From positions 1 to 39,153 of the forward strand of contig JAJVIQ010000028.1 in NCBI GenBank assembly GCA_022071965.1: 39,153 nucleotides of DNA. Reading direction: 5' to 3'. The notes under the pieces are model-generated. The model was not told the DNA's origin. It made no database searches and saw only the letters and a list, made by a program, of their open reading frames with translations. This document shows, in pieces, positions 22,701 to 30,998 of this stretch. Within the stretch, counting starts at the first letter, position 1. The number at the start of each line of letters is the position of its first letter. The position numbers and the translations under genes are program-made. The stretch comes from Gammaproteobacteria bacterium (GTDB lineage Bacteria > Pseudomonadota > Gammaproteobacteria > JAJPIJ01).

Positions 22701-24095
22701 TCATGCCTGTGGAGACGGTTCATCGTCCTCCTCCGGCAGGCGATAGGCACTCACCGATCCCACCAGTGCCATCGCCTGCTCGGCGAGGTTGTCGGTGTGC
22801 TCGGCCTGCCCGAGCAGATATGCGCCGGTGCGGCTCACGTTCTCGATGATCGCCGTCGTGCGCTGGCGTACGGTGGCGCTGATCTGTCGCTGTGTGGCAG
22901 CGGCAGCCGCGATCTTCTGGATCAGGTCGACGAGGCTGCCGGCCGCCTCCTCGGTGACCTGCATGTCGCGGCCGCTGCGATCGACCAGTTCGATCCCGCT
23001 CTGCACGTGCGCGCTCAGCATCTGCAGTGAATGCATCGTGTCGGCGGTGTCCGCCTGCACGGACTGCACGACAGCGCTCACCTGGGCGGCCATTTCGCGG
23101 GTGTTCTCGGCCAGTCGCTGTACCTCGTCGGCCACCGCGCTGAAGCTGCGTCCGGCGTCGCCCGCGGCCGAGGCGTGCATGCTTGCGTTCAGGGCGAGTA
23201 TGTGGGTGCGCTCGGTGAGATGGCTGATGAGGTTGACCGCTCCGGATATCTCCTGGCATCGGTCCAGCAGCAGTCGCACGCGCCGTTCGGTGTCGGCCAG
23301 CGTGAGGCGTATGGATTGAAATCCTGACACGTTGTTCTGCACCGACACGCGCGCGATACGCGTGGCCATCAGGGCCTTTTCTCCCGCCTCCGCGCAGGCG
23401 GCGGCCATGCGCGCGATGTGGCTGTGGGCGTCCGCCGCGACCTCGAGATCGTTGACGCACTCCTCGAGGTTCTCGCGTTCGGCGCGGGCCAGCATGACGA
23501 TGTGATCGGACTGAGATTTGATGAGGTTGGTGGTCTCGGCAACGTTGGTGGCGACCTCCGTCACGTTGCGAAGCACGGACGCCGTGTCGCCGATCATGGT
23601 GTTCAACGCCTCGGCGATCGGTCCCGTGGCATCGTTGCGCACCGGAGCATGGGCGCTGAGATCGCGCCCGGCCATGCGCGTGATCGCCTGCATCATTGCA
23701 CCGACGGACTGGTGGAGACGATCGCTCTCACCCTCCATCTGCAGCGTGCTGCAGCGTTGCGCGACGACGTTGTCGATACCTGTCCCGAGGGCCTCGAACT
23801 CGTCACCGGTGCGAACCGCGGCGCGGGCGTCGATATCGCCCTCGTTTACGCGTTGCAGGGTGATGCGCAGGCGGTCCAGCGGCGCGAGCCATCTGCGGAT
23901 TGCGAGCACCGCCACGACGCAGACCGAAAAGGCGCCCAGCGCAATGACGGCGATCAGAGGCAGAGCGTCGGCAAGGCGAGCGTGCGCGGAGCCCGTGCGG
24001 TGCGTCAGCGCGGCTCCGAGGAGCAGGCCGACGACGTGCGCTGTCAGCGCCAGGGCGATGAGGCGGGCGCGGACGGACCATCTTGCGGACTTCAT
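22701..24095 (-). CDS. PilJ-like methyl-accepting chemotaxis protein without a ligand domain
   Basis: A 464-residue receptor. Two membrane spans (residues about 10-28 and 45-66) are separated by only some 15 residues, so there is no periplasmic sensing domain. A HAMP-like segment (WLAPLDRLRITLQRVNEGDI) follows, then helical repeats and the signalling tip TERTHILALNASMHASAAGDAGR. The tip's SMHASAAG form is that of PilJ-type receptors, not the EAARAGE form of Tar/Tsr. The cytoplasmic tail ends without a CheR-docking pentapeptide of the NWETF kind. The signal may be sensed within the membrane, by HAMP, or through neighbours such as the FIST-like protein. It lies between cheW and cheA. Confidence 0.92.
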   Translation of the reverse strand: MKSARWSVRARLIALALTAHVVGLLLGAALTHRTGSAHARLADALPLIAVIALGAFSVCVVAVLAIRRWLAPLDRLRITLQRVNEGDIDARAAVRTGDEFEALGTGIDNVVAQRCSTLQMEGESDRLHQSVGAMMQAITRMAGRDLSAHAPVRNDATGPIAEALNTMIGDTASVLRNVTEVATNVAETTNLIKSQSDHIVMLARAERENLEECVNDLEVAADAHSHIARMAAACAEAGEKALMATRIARVSVQNNVSGFQSIRLTLADTERRVRLLLDRCQEISGAVNLISHLTERTHILALNASMHASAAGDAGRSFSAVADEVQRLAENTREMAAQVSAVVQSVQADTADTMHSLQMLSAHVQSGIELVDRSGRDMQVTEEAAGSLVDLIQKIAAAAATQRQISATVRQRTTAIIENVSRTGAYLLGQAEHTDNLAEQAMALVGSVSAYRLPEEDDEPSPQA

Positions 24096-24157
24096 TGCTG
24101 TTGCAGCCTCTCGCGGTTTCCTGCCGTGCCGAACGCAGCGGGTTCCTGATCCCGGTC

Positions 24158-24646
24158 TCAGGCCTCTTGCATGCGGGCGAGCGCAGAGAACAACGCCATG
24201 TGATCCAGGTCGAACCAGCGCTCGCCTGCGGCGACGCGGGTGCCCTGCATGGTATCGGACAGCGGTGAAGGCAGGTCGCTGAAATCGGGATGCTCGTCGG
24301 CCTCGCAGACCAGCATGGTCGGCAAGGTGTCGACGAAGACTCCGCCCGCCCGCTCGCCGCAGTCGAGTATCAGGAGGTAGGCGCCGGGTTCACTGCGCAC
24401 CACGGTGTGAAACAGAGCGGACAGGTCGAACACCGGCACCACGTTGCCGCGGTGACTGACGAGTCCCCGCATTTGCGGCGCCCGCCAGGGCATGCGATGG
24501 ATGACGGGATTCTGCACGATTTCGCTCGCCACGCCGGCCGGCACGAGAAATCCCGTGCCTCCGATGCGAAAGCCGAACCGGCGTTCCCTGCGTGCGGGGC
24601 CCTGTACCTCCGCCGCCAGGAGCAATCCGGCATCGGCGGCGCTCAT
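24158..24646 (-). CDS. CheW-like coupling protein (PilI type)
   Basis: A 162-residue CheW-domain protein linking receptor to CheA. Recognisable elements are RFGFRIGGTGFLVPAGVASEIVQNP, MRGLVSHRGNVVPVFDLSALF and the LLILDCGERAGGVFVDTLP strand pair. Its start (ATG 24646) lacks a strong ribosome site, and about 100 bp separate it from the response regulator gene; no better upstream start is in frame. Composition and order fit PilI of Pil-Chp systems. Confidence 0.88.
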   Translation of the reverse strand: MSAADAGLLLAAEVQGPARRERRFGFRIGGTGFLVPAGVASEIVQNPVIHRMPWRAPQMRGLVSHRGNVVPVFDLSALFHTVVRSEPGAYLLILDCGERAGGVFVDTLPTMLVCEADEHPDFSDLPSPLSDTMQGTRVAAGERWFDLDHMALFSALARMQEA

Positions 24647-24745
24647 GCGAAGATCCCGGATGCGGCGACGGCTGCGCAGGGGTCCGGGCCGCGGAGATGA
24701 TGCGCGAGCTTCACGATGCGCCCTGCCGCCATCGCGCCGGTTCGC

Positions 24746-25687
24746 CTAGCGCACCGAGAGATACTGCTCCAGCAGCTGGCGCAGGACCTGCGGAGTGACG
24801 GGCTTGATCAGGTAGGTGTCGCATCCAGCGAGCTTCCCCCGGACCCGATCAGCCGGGCTGGAGACGCTGGTCAGCATCACCACGGGCACCTCCTTCGCGC
24901 GCCCCGCCTTCGCGTAACGGCAGACTTCGTAACCGTCCATGTTGGGCATGATCGTGTCCACGAAGATGATGTTGTAGTCGTTGTTGTCCAGGAATGGCAG
25001 CGCCTTCTCGCCGCTCTCGGCGAAGTCCACCTGCCAGCCCAGCGGGTGCAGCGCCTGCTTCATCTGGATGCGAACCGGCAGGCTATCGTCGATGACCAGG
25101 GCGCGCACCGCCGCTACGTTCAGATCGACGTCGGGCGCGACCATGTCGTTGGCGGCCGAGACAAGCGGCAGGGATTCGTCGGCCGAGGGGTTCATGTCGA
25201 GCAGACGCGGCGGCAGCGCGGTTTCCTCGAGCGGCGGCGAGTAGACCACCGACAGCGGCGGACGCTGTGGGGCCTCGATCTCCTTCACCGTCAGGCGTTC
25301 GCTGACGATTCGATTGAAGAGCCGCAGCGCGGCGCGGCCGTCGAGCGGACTGGTGAGTTGATAATGTGCCGTGTCGAACGTTCGATCGCCGGAGATGACG
25401 ACGCTCGGCGGTTCCGCGCCCAGCTGGCGGGCATAGTTGCGGTAGCGCACCCAGGTGGCCAGAGAGCGGGCGTCATCGGCGTTGACGAGCAGAATATCGG
25501 GGCGCTGATGCAGCGCGACCGGCCGGTAGAGGATGCGGTCGTCAGGGATCTCCTCGAACGCATCGAGGAGCTGGCGCCGGTCATCGGCACTGACGCCGAT
25601 CATCGACAGGGATATGGGTCGGGGCGGGAGCGGACCGGCATCAAAAGGGGGCGAGCCTACGTTCTCGGGGCTGGCGCTCACGCTCAC
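24746..25687 (-). CDS. Response regulator with degenerate N-terminal and active C-terminal receiver
   Basis: A 313-residue protein starting at GTG 25687, which overlaps the previous stop (GTGA) behind a GAGGA ribosome site; a longer open frame to 26563 is a shadow of the FIST-like gene. The C-terminal part (residues about 190-313) is a complete receiver: LVIDDSLPVR, phospho-acceptor in IIFVDTIMPNMDG, and LIKPVTP with the Lys. Residues about 20-135 have receiver-like alternation (LSMIGVSADDRRQLLDAF, PDILLVNADD) but lack a clear acceptor Asp and Lys, so this looks like a pseudo-receiver. There is no output domain. It is comparable to PilG/PilH and is a probable CheA target. Confidence 0.87.
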   Translation of the reverse strand: MSVSASPENVGSPPFDAGPLPPRPISLSMIGVSADDRRQLLDAFEEIPDDRILYRPVALHQRPDILLVNADDARSLATWVRYRNYARQLGAEPPSVVISGDRTFDTAHYQLTSPLDGRAALRLFNRIVSERLTVKEIEAPQRPPLSVVYSPPLEETALPPRLLDMNPSADESLPLVSAANDMVAPDVDLNVAAVRALVIDDSLPVRIQMKQALHPLGWQVDFAESGEKALPFLDNNDYNIIFVDTIMPNMDGYEVCRYAKAGRAKEVPVVMLTSVSSPADRVRGKLAGCDTYLIKPVTPQVLRQLLEQYLSVR

Positions 25688-26721
25688 GCATCCTCGACGG
25701 TCAGGTAGACCATCGTCTGGTTCAGAAGCTGGTAGGCAATCTCGCCGAAGGTCATCGGACCGGTCATGTGCGCAGTGTGCTTGCCTTCCAGTTCCGAGTA
25801 CAGGTAGTTCAGGACACAGTTGCAGCTGAACACAACCGGCTGATCCAGCTTCGGAATCGCCGACTGAAATGCCTCGACGTAATTCTCCACCGGCGAGGCA
25901 AACCGGTAGCGGATACCCTTGAAGACCGGTGCGTAGAACGACACCTCGTCGCCGCGCTCGTCGACGCGCTGCAATCCGACGTTGATCATCGTGCCCGAGT
26001 AGTCCGCCACCAGCGGCAGGCGCTGGTCGATCTTCTGTTCGCGCACATACTCGGCGAAATTGCGTTCCACGCCGTTGACCTCGCAGCGGTGGGCGGCGAA
26101 GGCGGTCTCGGGAAAGACCAGCGTGTCGCCGCTGCCCTGCCTGAAGGTGTTCACGATGCCGACCTGGGCGATCTTCTCCGGACGCAGCGCGACGTGCATG
26201 GCCAGTCCGCGTTCGCGCGAGGCCTCGCCGGTCCTGCCGTTGTATACGACGGGATGCGACCGGCCGAGGTCGTCGAGATGCACACCCGTGACCCAGCCGG
26301 CGATCGGCTTCAGGAACATCTCCTCGTAGCCGGGCGCATTCTGTGCGTAGCTCAGATGCAGGGCGCTGGTGGCCGGAATCAGAAGGATGGTGAAGCCGTT
26401 CTCCGGCGCCTCGACGGCGATGCGGCCGATGGTGTCCAGATCGTAGAAGCGTATGTCCATGCCCGTGGCGATGCTGGGCGGCAGTTCCGAGCAGAACACC
26501 TGCTCGCGCGTTGTTTCCCCGCCGTTCTGTGCGACGAAGTAGGGGATCGAGCCGCCTATCCACTGGCCGGTGGGAAGCTGACGCAACAGCGTCTCGTCGC
26601 CGCCGATCCAGAGCACCCGTCCCTGACGGATGGCGGCCGCGGCTTCCGCGACCGTGACGAGGCGGCCGCTGACGCTGGCAAGGGGTGTGTTCGCGGACTG
26701 CGGGCTGGTGATCCCGAACAT
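25684..26721 (-). CDS. FIST-like putative sensor protein
   Basis: A 345-residue soluble protein. I do not recognise it with certainty. The pattern resembles FIST_N/FIST_C proteins: GGSIPYFVAQNGG in the first third, and near the end FSCNCVLNYLYSELEG followed by MTFGEIAYQLLNQTMVYL, like the Cys-containing and Y-x-F/Y-G-E-I motifs of FIST_C. FIST domains are predicted small-ligand (perhaps amino acid) sensors placed beside chemotaxis and GGDEF genes. The gene is second in the chemosensory operon, 14 bp after the repeat protein, and overlaps the response regulator by 4 bp. It could supply the ligand sensing that the receptor lacks; that is inference. Confidence 0.7.
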   Translation of the reverse strand: MFGITSPQSANTPLASVSGRLVTVAEAAAAIRQGRVLWIGGDETLLRQLPTGQWIGGSIPYFVAQNGGETTREQVFCSELPPSIATGMDIRFYDLDTIGRIAVEAPENGFTILLIPATSALHLSYAQNAPGYEEMFLKPIAGWVTGVHLDDLGRSHPVVYNGRTGEASRERGLAMHVALRPEKIAQVGIVNTFRQGSGDTLVFPETAFAAHRCEVNGVERNFAEYVREQKIDQRLPLVADYSGTMINVGLQRVDERGDEVSFYAPVFKGIRYRFASPVENYVEAFQSAIPKLDQPVVFSCNCVLNYLYSELEGKHTAHMTGPMTFGEIAYQLLNQTMVYLTVEDA

Positions 26722-26735
26722 GAGGCCTCCTTTCC

Positions 26736-28397
26736 CTAGGCCGCCTTGAGCTGCTCGAGTTCGGCGCGGTGGCGGCTGCGATGCTTGATGAAATACTGCC
26801 GCAGCACGCGCGCGGCGGCGAGTCGCAGTGCGTCCGTGGGTTCCGAACCCAGCGACAGGCGCACCCGCTCCAGCAGCATCTTCAGACCCAGCGCCTCGGT
26901 GCGGATCTGCAGTTCGCCGCGTATCAGCTTGTCCCAGCTCGGATGGTTCTCCGGCGGCACCTCGACGAACTCCACCACCTGGCCGCCCGCCTCCGGACGG
27001 TAGAGCACGTCCTCGGCGACCAGGAGCCTCAGCTCCGCCTCGTGGCGGCTACGGTACTTCTCGAAATACTGGCGCAATACCCGGGCCGCGGCGAGCCGTG
27101 CGGCGGGGGACGGCACGCGACCTATCGTCAGCCGGATGCGCTCCAGCAGCATGGTCAGTCCCACGGCGGAACTCTGGATCTCCAGCTGACCGTCGATCAA
27201 CAGTTGCCAGCAGCGTGCCGCCTCGGGCGGCACACCTACGGCGGCCGCGGTCTGCGGGCGTGCCGCCGGCGCCGTGCGCTGCATGTGCGCCTTGCCAGCC
27301 GCGATCACCTGTGCCAGCTCACTCTGATGACGGGCGCGATGCTTGACGAAGAACTCGCGCAGGATGCGGGCACCGGCGATGCGGCTTTCGGGGGCAGGGC
27401 GCGAGCCCAGCGTCAGTCGCAGGCGCTCGATCAGCATCTTCAGTCCTATGGTATCGGCGTGAACCGGTATGCGACCCTCGATGAGATACTGCCAGCCCGG
27501 GTCCGACTCCGGCGGCGGCTCGATGAGCGGCCTGGCCGGCGCCTGGGCCGGCTGCGCGCCCGGTTTCGCGCGCGCCTCGCTCAGCAGCGACGCGAGCTCC
27601 GCCTGGCTGCGGCGCCAGTGCTTGACGAAGTACTGCCGCAGGATACGGGCGGCCGCCAGGCGTGCGGTCTCGGAGGGATTGCCGGTGACGCTGAGCCGGA
27701 TCTGCTCGAGCAGCATCTTCAGGCCCAACGACTGCAGGCCGGCGTGCGCGGAATGATCGATGAGATGCTGCCATGCCGGATCGGATTCCGGCGGCACGGC
27801 GTCGTGGTTTTCCCTGGGAGGCGCGGGTCTCGGGGCGGCGGGCTCGGTGTGGTATTCCTCCTCATCGATGTAGGCCACCTCCAGTCCGCCGTCATTGAAG
27901 TGCGCCTGGGCGTAGGCGACGGCGTGAGTGGGCGCGGGTTTGTCGAAATCGATGATGCGGTGCTGTGCATTGATCTCGCGGACGTCGGCCGCGTTGACCA
28001 GGAAGAGCTTGGCGACGGCATCGATCGAGCGCAGCAGATGCAGGCCATCGACGACCTGGCGTTCCATCTCCTGGGTGAAGCGCGACCCCGGATTGTTCCA
28101 CGCCCGCCGGCATCCGCAGTCGTTCGCGCCTCCCTCCGCCGCTGCGGCCGGCACGGTCAGGTAGGTGCGCATCTCACCGATGTTGAGGTGCCTGAGGACG
28201 CGCTGACCGCCATCCGTCTTGGGGAGGGCGCGATGGCAGCGCGGACAGGTTGCCTGGCGAGCGAAGAGGGAGCGCTTGGGCCTGGGCATGCCGATCCGGA
28301 CGTCGATGCGGTTGGAGGGCTTGTCCACGCGCACGTCCTCGACCACCCATGGTTCCGGCAGCTTGAGGATCTGCCGGCAAAACTCTGTATCCAACAT
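26736..28397 (-). CDS. ISL3-transposase-like DNA-binding head fused to four tandem repeats
   Basis: A 553-residue protein, start ATG 28397 with TAGGAG upstream (a GTG at 28406 is too close to that site). Residues 1-165 follow the N-terminus of ISL3-family transposases: a PWVVEDVRVDKPSNRIDVRI strand pair, CPRC zinc knuckle, RHLNIGEMRTYLTVP, CGC, then PGSRFTQEMERQVVDGL and an HTH-like LFLVNAADVREIN. The DDE catalytic domain is absent. From residue 202 come four repeats of about 75 residues starting at 202, 295, 390 and 481, each with W-x-x-L-I, GLKMLLE, R-L-A-A-A-R and LRQYF-x-K. It heads the chemosensory operon. It could be a domesticated transposase fragment acting as a DNA- or protein-binding scaffold; function unknown. 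Confidence 0.82.
   Translation of the reverse strand: MLDTEFCRQILKLPEPWVVEDVRVDKPSNRIDVRIGMPRPKRSLFARQATCPRCHRALPKTDGGQRVLRHLNIGEMRTYLTVPAAAAEGGANDCGCRRAWNNPGSRFTQEMERQVVDGLHLLRSIDAVAKLFLVNAADVREINAQHRIIDFDKPAPTHAVAYAQAHFNDGGLEVAYIDEEEYHTEPAAPRPAPPRENHDAVPPESDPAWQHLIDHSAHAGLQSLGLKMLLEQIRLSVTGNPSETARLAAARILRQYFVKHWRRSQAELASLLSEARAKPGAQPAQAPARPLIEPPPESDPGWQYLIEGRIPVHADTIGLKMLIERLRLTLGSRPAPESRIAGARILREFFVKHRARHQSELAQVIAAGKAHMQRTAPAARPQTAAAVGVPPEAARCWQLLIDGQLEIQSSAVGLTMLLERIRLTIGRVPSPAARLAAARVLRQYFEKYRSRHEAELRLLVAEDVLYRPEAGGQVVEFVEVPPENHPSWDKLIRGELQIRTEALGLKMLLERVRLSLGSEPTDALRLAAARVLRQYFIKHRSRHRAELEQLKAA
26739..27794 (-). repeat. Four protein-level tandem repeats (about 75 residues plus linker)
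   Basis: Units begin at about 27794, 27515, 27230 and 26957 (minus strand), a period of 91-95 codons. Each starts PPE, has W about five residues on, then GL(K/T)ML(L/I)ER, a GSxP turn, (L/I)A(A/G)AR(I/V)LR and a basic KH-rich helix ending in AEL or SEL. Linkers between units differ in length and are Ala/Pro-rich. Units are diverged, so the duplication is old. Confidence 0.8.
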
Positions 28398-29028
28398 CCT
28401 GCGCACTCCTACATTCCAGTCCCGATCTCCCTATCGTGAACAAGCTGGAGTCGGACTATCCGGCCGACCAAGCCCACCCGGGGGCATATCCTCCCGCGGC
28501 GCGGCCGGCCCGGGGCCGTCGCGACGGGCACGGATGCATGAGGAGGACGCGGGTCGTCGAGACACCCTGCGTCCGACCGCATCCTGCTGCCGGTAACATG
28601 CACTCAGTCCCCGACTAACTTGGTCGATGTCTCCGCCGGCGTTCGCCGCGGTGATCATCTTCCGGTCGCCCAATATCTAAGTTATTGTTTCGTCGGGGTC
28701 TCGTTGGGATTTGTACGCTTACGCGCGCCTCTGCCTACAGGCCATCGCTGGTGTTGGACGATCCGGTTCGCGGTATCGGATAACCGCGTGGTTACTACGA
28801 TAACATGAAGTGAAAGGTCTTGTTTACTATCCCGGCGCCACGCGTACTGTGACACAGGCGACGCTTCACTCTGATTGCCGTGGCGATTCTGGCATCATGT
28901 TCAGCACCTGCGTGCGAACGCGGCGCTTGGGCGGCGGTCGCGCACTGAGCGGGGCGCACAGGCCGCGGCTACCGGGTGCCGGTCACGACCGCCTCGCGGC
29001 AGCATGCAGGCAAACGGAGACCGATGAC
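28398..29028. other. Divergent intergenic region of 631 bp
   Basis: This lies between the head of the chemosensory operon (minus) and ybeD (plus), so it should hold two promoters. Short ORFs here (for example 28436-28618 and 28620-28808) lack ribosome sites and protein-like sequence. The stretch 28665-28730 is AT-richer and could hold the minus-strand promoter. An inverted repeat CGCGGT/ACCGCG lies at 28769-28788. I see no clear RNA gene, repeat array or sigma-54/28 match. Confidence 0.5.
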
Positions 29029-29298
29029 ATGAATGAGCGCCGCGAATCGGCCATGGTCTTTCCCTGCCGGTTTCCCATCAAGGTGATGGGCTACTGGGCC
29101 GAGGACTTCGATGCCTTCGTCGCCCAGATCGTGCGCCGCCACGTTGGCGACCTTGGCGAGGGCGCCCTGCGCTCGCGCGAGAGCCGCGCCGGACGCTTCA
29201 TATCCGTCACCGTGACCATCGAGGCCAAGAGCCGCAGCCAGCTCGACGCCATTTATCGCGATCTGACCAGCGAGGCGCGTATCGTGATGGTGCTATGA
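29029..29298 (+). CDS. ybeD: YbeD-family DUF493 protein
   Basis: An 89-residue small alpha/beta protein of the DUF493 family. The start is ATG 29029 with GGAG about ten bases upstream; the open frame continues to 28810 but without conserved-looking sequence. Family marks are FPCRFPIKVMGYWAEDF near the start and SVTVTIEAKSRSQLDAIYRDL near the end. YbeD is almost always next to lipB in gammaproteobacteria and is linked to lipoate metabolism by context only. Its stop overlaps the lipB ATG. Confidence 0.9.
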   Translation: MNERRESAMVFPCRFPIKVMGYWAEDFDAFVAQIVRRHVGDLGEGALRSRESRAGRFISVTVTIEAKSRSQLDAIYRDLTSEARIVMVL

Positions 29299-29960
29299 AG
29301 ACCATCGTGCGACGGCTCGGCCTGCAGGACTACGAACCGGTCTGGCGGGCGATGCATGCATATACGGACGCCCGAGGCGCGGAACACGAGGACGAGGTCT
29401 GGCTGCTGGAGCATCCGCCGGTGTATACGCTGGGGCTGGCGGGGCGCCCGGAGCACATCCTGGACGCGCGCGGAATTCCCGTCGTGCGCAGCGATCGCGG
29501 CGGCCAGGTGACATACCACGGGCCGGGCCAGATGGTGGCCTATCTGCTGCTCGATCTGAAGCGTCATGGACTTGGGGTGAAGGACCTCGTCCGGCGCACC
29601 GAGCAGGCCGCGATCGATGCGCTCGCGGGGCTCGGCGTGGCGGCCTCGAGGCGTCAGGGCGCCCCGGGCGTGTATGCGCGGGACGCCAAGATTGCGGCTC
29701 TGGGCTTTCGTGTGCGCCGCGGATGCTGCTATCACGGGCTTGCCGTCAACGTGGATATGGATCTCGAGCCCTTCACGCGCATCAATCCATGCGGTTACGC
29801 GGGCCTGCGGGTGGGCAGCCTGGGCGATCAGGGGGTGCGGATCGGCGTGCCGGAATTCGGCGAACGCCTGCTGCGAGCGCTCGACCGGAGCCTTGGTCTG
29901 GGCGTGATGGAATCGGCCGGTCCGGAGGTTGCATCCGTCATAATGAGCGGGGCCGCATAG
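29295..29960 (+). CDS. lipB: Octanoyltransferase LipB
   Basis: A 221-residue cytoplasmic enzyme that moves the octanoyl group from acyl carrier protein to lipoyl domains. Signature segments are RGGQVTYHGPGQMVAYLLLDLK, the catalytic Lys in DAKIAALGFRV and the catalytic Cys in NPCGYAGL. It overlaps ybeD by 4 bp and is followed by lipA after 9 bases, giving the operon order ybeD-lipB-lipA for making lipoyl cofactors of pyruvate and 2-oxoglutarate dehydrogenases and the glycine cleavage system. Confidence 0.96.
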   Translation: MKTIVRRLGLQDYEPVWRAMHAYTDARGAEHEDEVWLLEHPPVYTLGLAGRPEHILDARGIPVVRSDRGGQVTYHGPGQMVAYLLLDLKRHGLGVKDLVRRTEQAAIDALAGLGVAASRRQGAPGVYARDAKIAALGFRVRRGCCYHGLAVNVDMDLEPFTRINPCGYAGLRVGSLGDQGVRIGVPEFGERLLRALDRSLGLGVMESAGPEVASVIMSGAA

Positions 29961-29969
29961 GGGGAGCGC

Positions 29970-30932
29970 ATGACCGAGAGGACAGCGACGGGTAGAGAAC
30001 CGGGGCGCGCGATGCGCGGCGCGGAGAAGGTCGCCCGCATCCCCGTCAAGGTGGTCGCCACGAGCGGACCACTGCCGCGCAAACCGGATTGGATCCGCGC
30101 GCGGGCTCCCACCGACCCCAGGGTGATCGCCCTCAAGCAGCTGCTGCGCGCCCAGAACCTGCACACGGTATGCGAAGAGGCCGCCTGCCCGAATCTCGGG
30201 GAATGCTTCGCGCACGGGACCGCCACCTTCATGATCATGGGTGACATCTGCACCCGCCGTTGTCCCTTTTGCGACGTGGCGCACGGCAGGCCGCTGCCGC
30301 TCGACGCGGAGGAGCCCGCGCGACTCGCCGAGACCGTGGCGAAGATGGCTCTGCGTTATGTCGTCATCACCTCCGTCGACCGCGACGATCTTCGCGACGG
30401 CGGCGGCGGTCACTTCGCCGCCTGCATCGCGGCCGTGCGCGCCGCCAGCCCGGGCATCCGCATCGAGATCCTGACCCCCGATTTCCGCGGTCGCATGGAT
30501 GCCGCGCTGGCGGCGCTGCGCGGCGCGCCTCCGGATGTCTTCAATCACAACCTCGAGACCGTGCCGCGGCTGTATCGGCAGGCGCGCCCGGGGGCCGATT
30601 ACGCCTGGTCCCTGAGGCTCCTGCAGCGCGTCAAGGAAGAGCAGGTCCCGATACCGACCAAATCCGGATTGATGCTGGGGCTGGGCGAGGAGATCGCTGA
30701 AGTGAAGGAGACCCTGCGGGACCTGCGCGCGCACGGCTGCGACATGTTGACCCTGGGACAGTACCTTCAACCCAGCCGGGCGCACCTGCCGGTCGTTCGC
30801 TACGTTCACCCGGAGGAGTTCGCCGGGCTCGGCGAGTACGCGCGCACACTGGGTTTCGCCAATGTCGCCAGCGCACCCATGGTTCGCTCCTCGTATCACG
30901 CCGACCTTCAGGCCGGAGGCATCGTCGGCTGA
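29970..30932 (+). CDS. lipA: Lipoyl synthase LipA (radical SAM)
   Basis: A 320-residue radical-SAM enzyme inserting two sulfurs into protein-bound octanoyl groups. The auxiliary cluster motif [12 protein letters not shown] and the radical-SAM motif CTRRCPFC are both complete, and the conserved Ser ligand lies in RSSYHA near the end. The N-terminal 30 residues are basic and variable as usual. It is last in ybeD-lipB-lipA and is followed by a hairpin. Confidence 0.97.
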   Translation: MTERTATGREPGRAMRGAEKVARIPVKVVATSGPLPRKPDWIRARAPTDPRVIALKQLLRAQNLHTVCEEAACPNLGECFAHGTATFMIMGDICTRRCPFCDVAHGRPLPLDAEEPARLAETVAKMALRYVVITSVDRDDLRDGGGGHFAACIAAVRAASPGIRIEILTPDFRGRMDAALAALRGAPPDVFNHNLETVPRLYRQARPGADYAWSLRLLQRVKEEQVPIPTKSGLMLGLGEEIAEVKETLRDLRAHGCDMLTLGQYLQPSRAHLPVVRYVHPEEFAGLGEYARTLGFANVASAPMVRSSYHADLQAGGIVG

Positions 30933-30939
30933 CCGTCTT

Positions 30940-30959
30940 CCCCGGTGGCGGTACCGGGG
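30940..30959. terminator. Hairpin after lipA, between convergent genes
   Basis: CCCCGGT-ggcggt-ACCGGGG is a perfect 7-bp GC-rich stem with a six-base loop, starting 8 bases after the lipA stop. Only a short TCT follows on the plus strand. It may end lipA transcription and also face the M23 peptidase gene from the other side. Confidence 0.45.
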
Positions 30960-30998
30960 TCTCGCCGCGGTGCCCGCGTCCGGCGGGCCGGCAGCCCT

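Noticed and set aside
28769-28788. Inverted repeat CGCGGT/ACCGCG
   Set aside because: Only a 6-bp stem with mismatched inner bases and no T-run; not enough for a terminator or operator call.
28436-28808. Small plus-strand ORFs in the divergent region
   Set aside because: No ribosome sites, no protein-like sequence, and they sit where the promoters should be.
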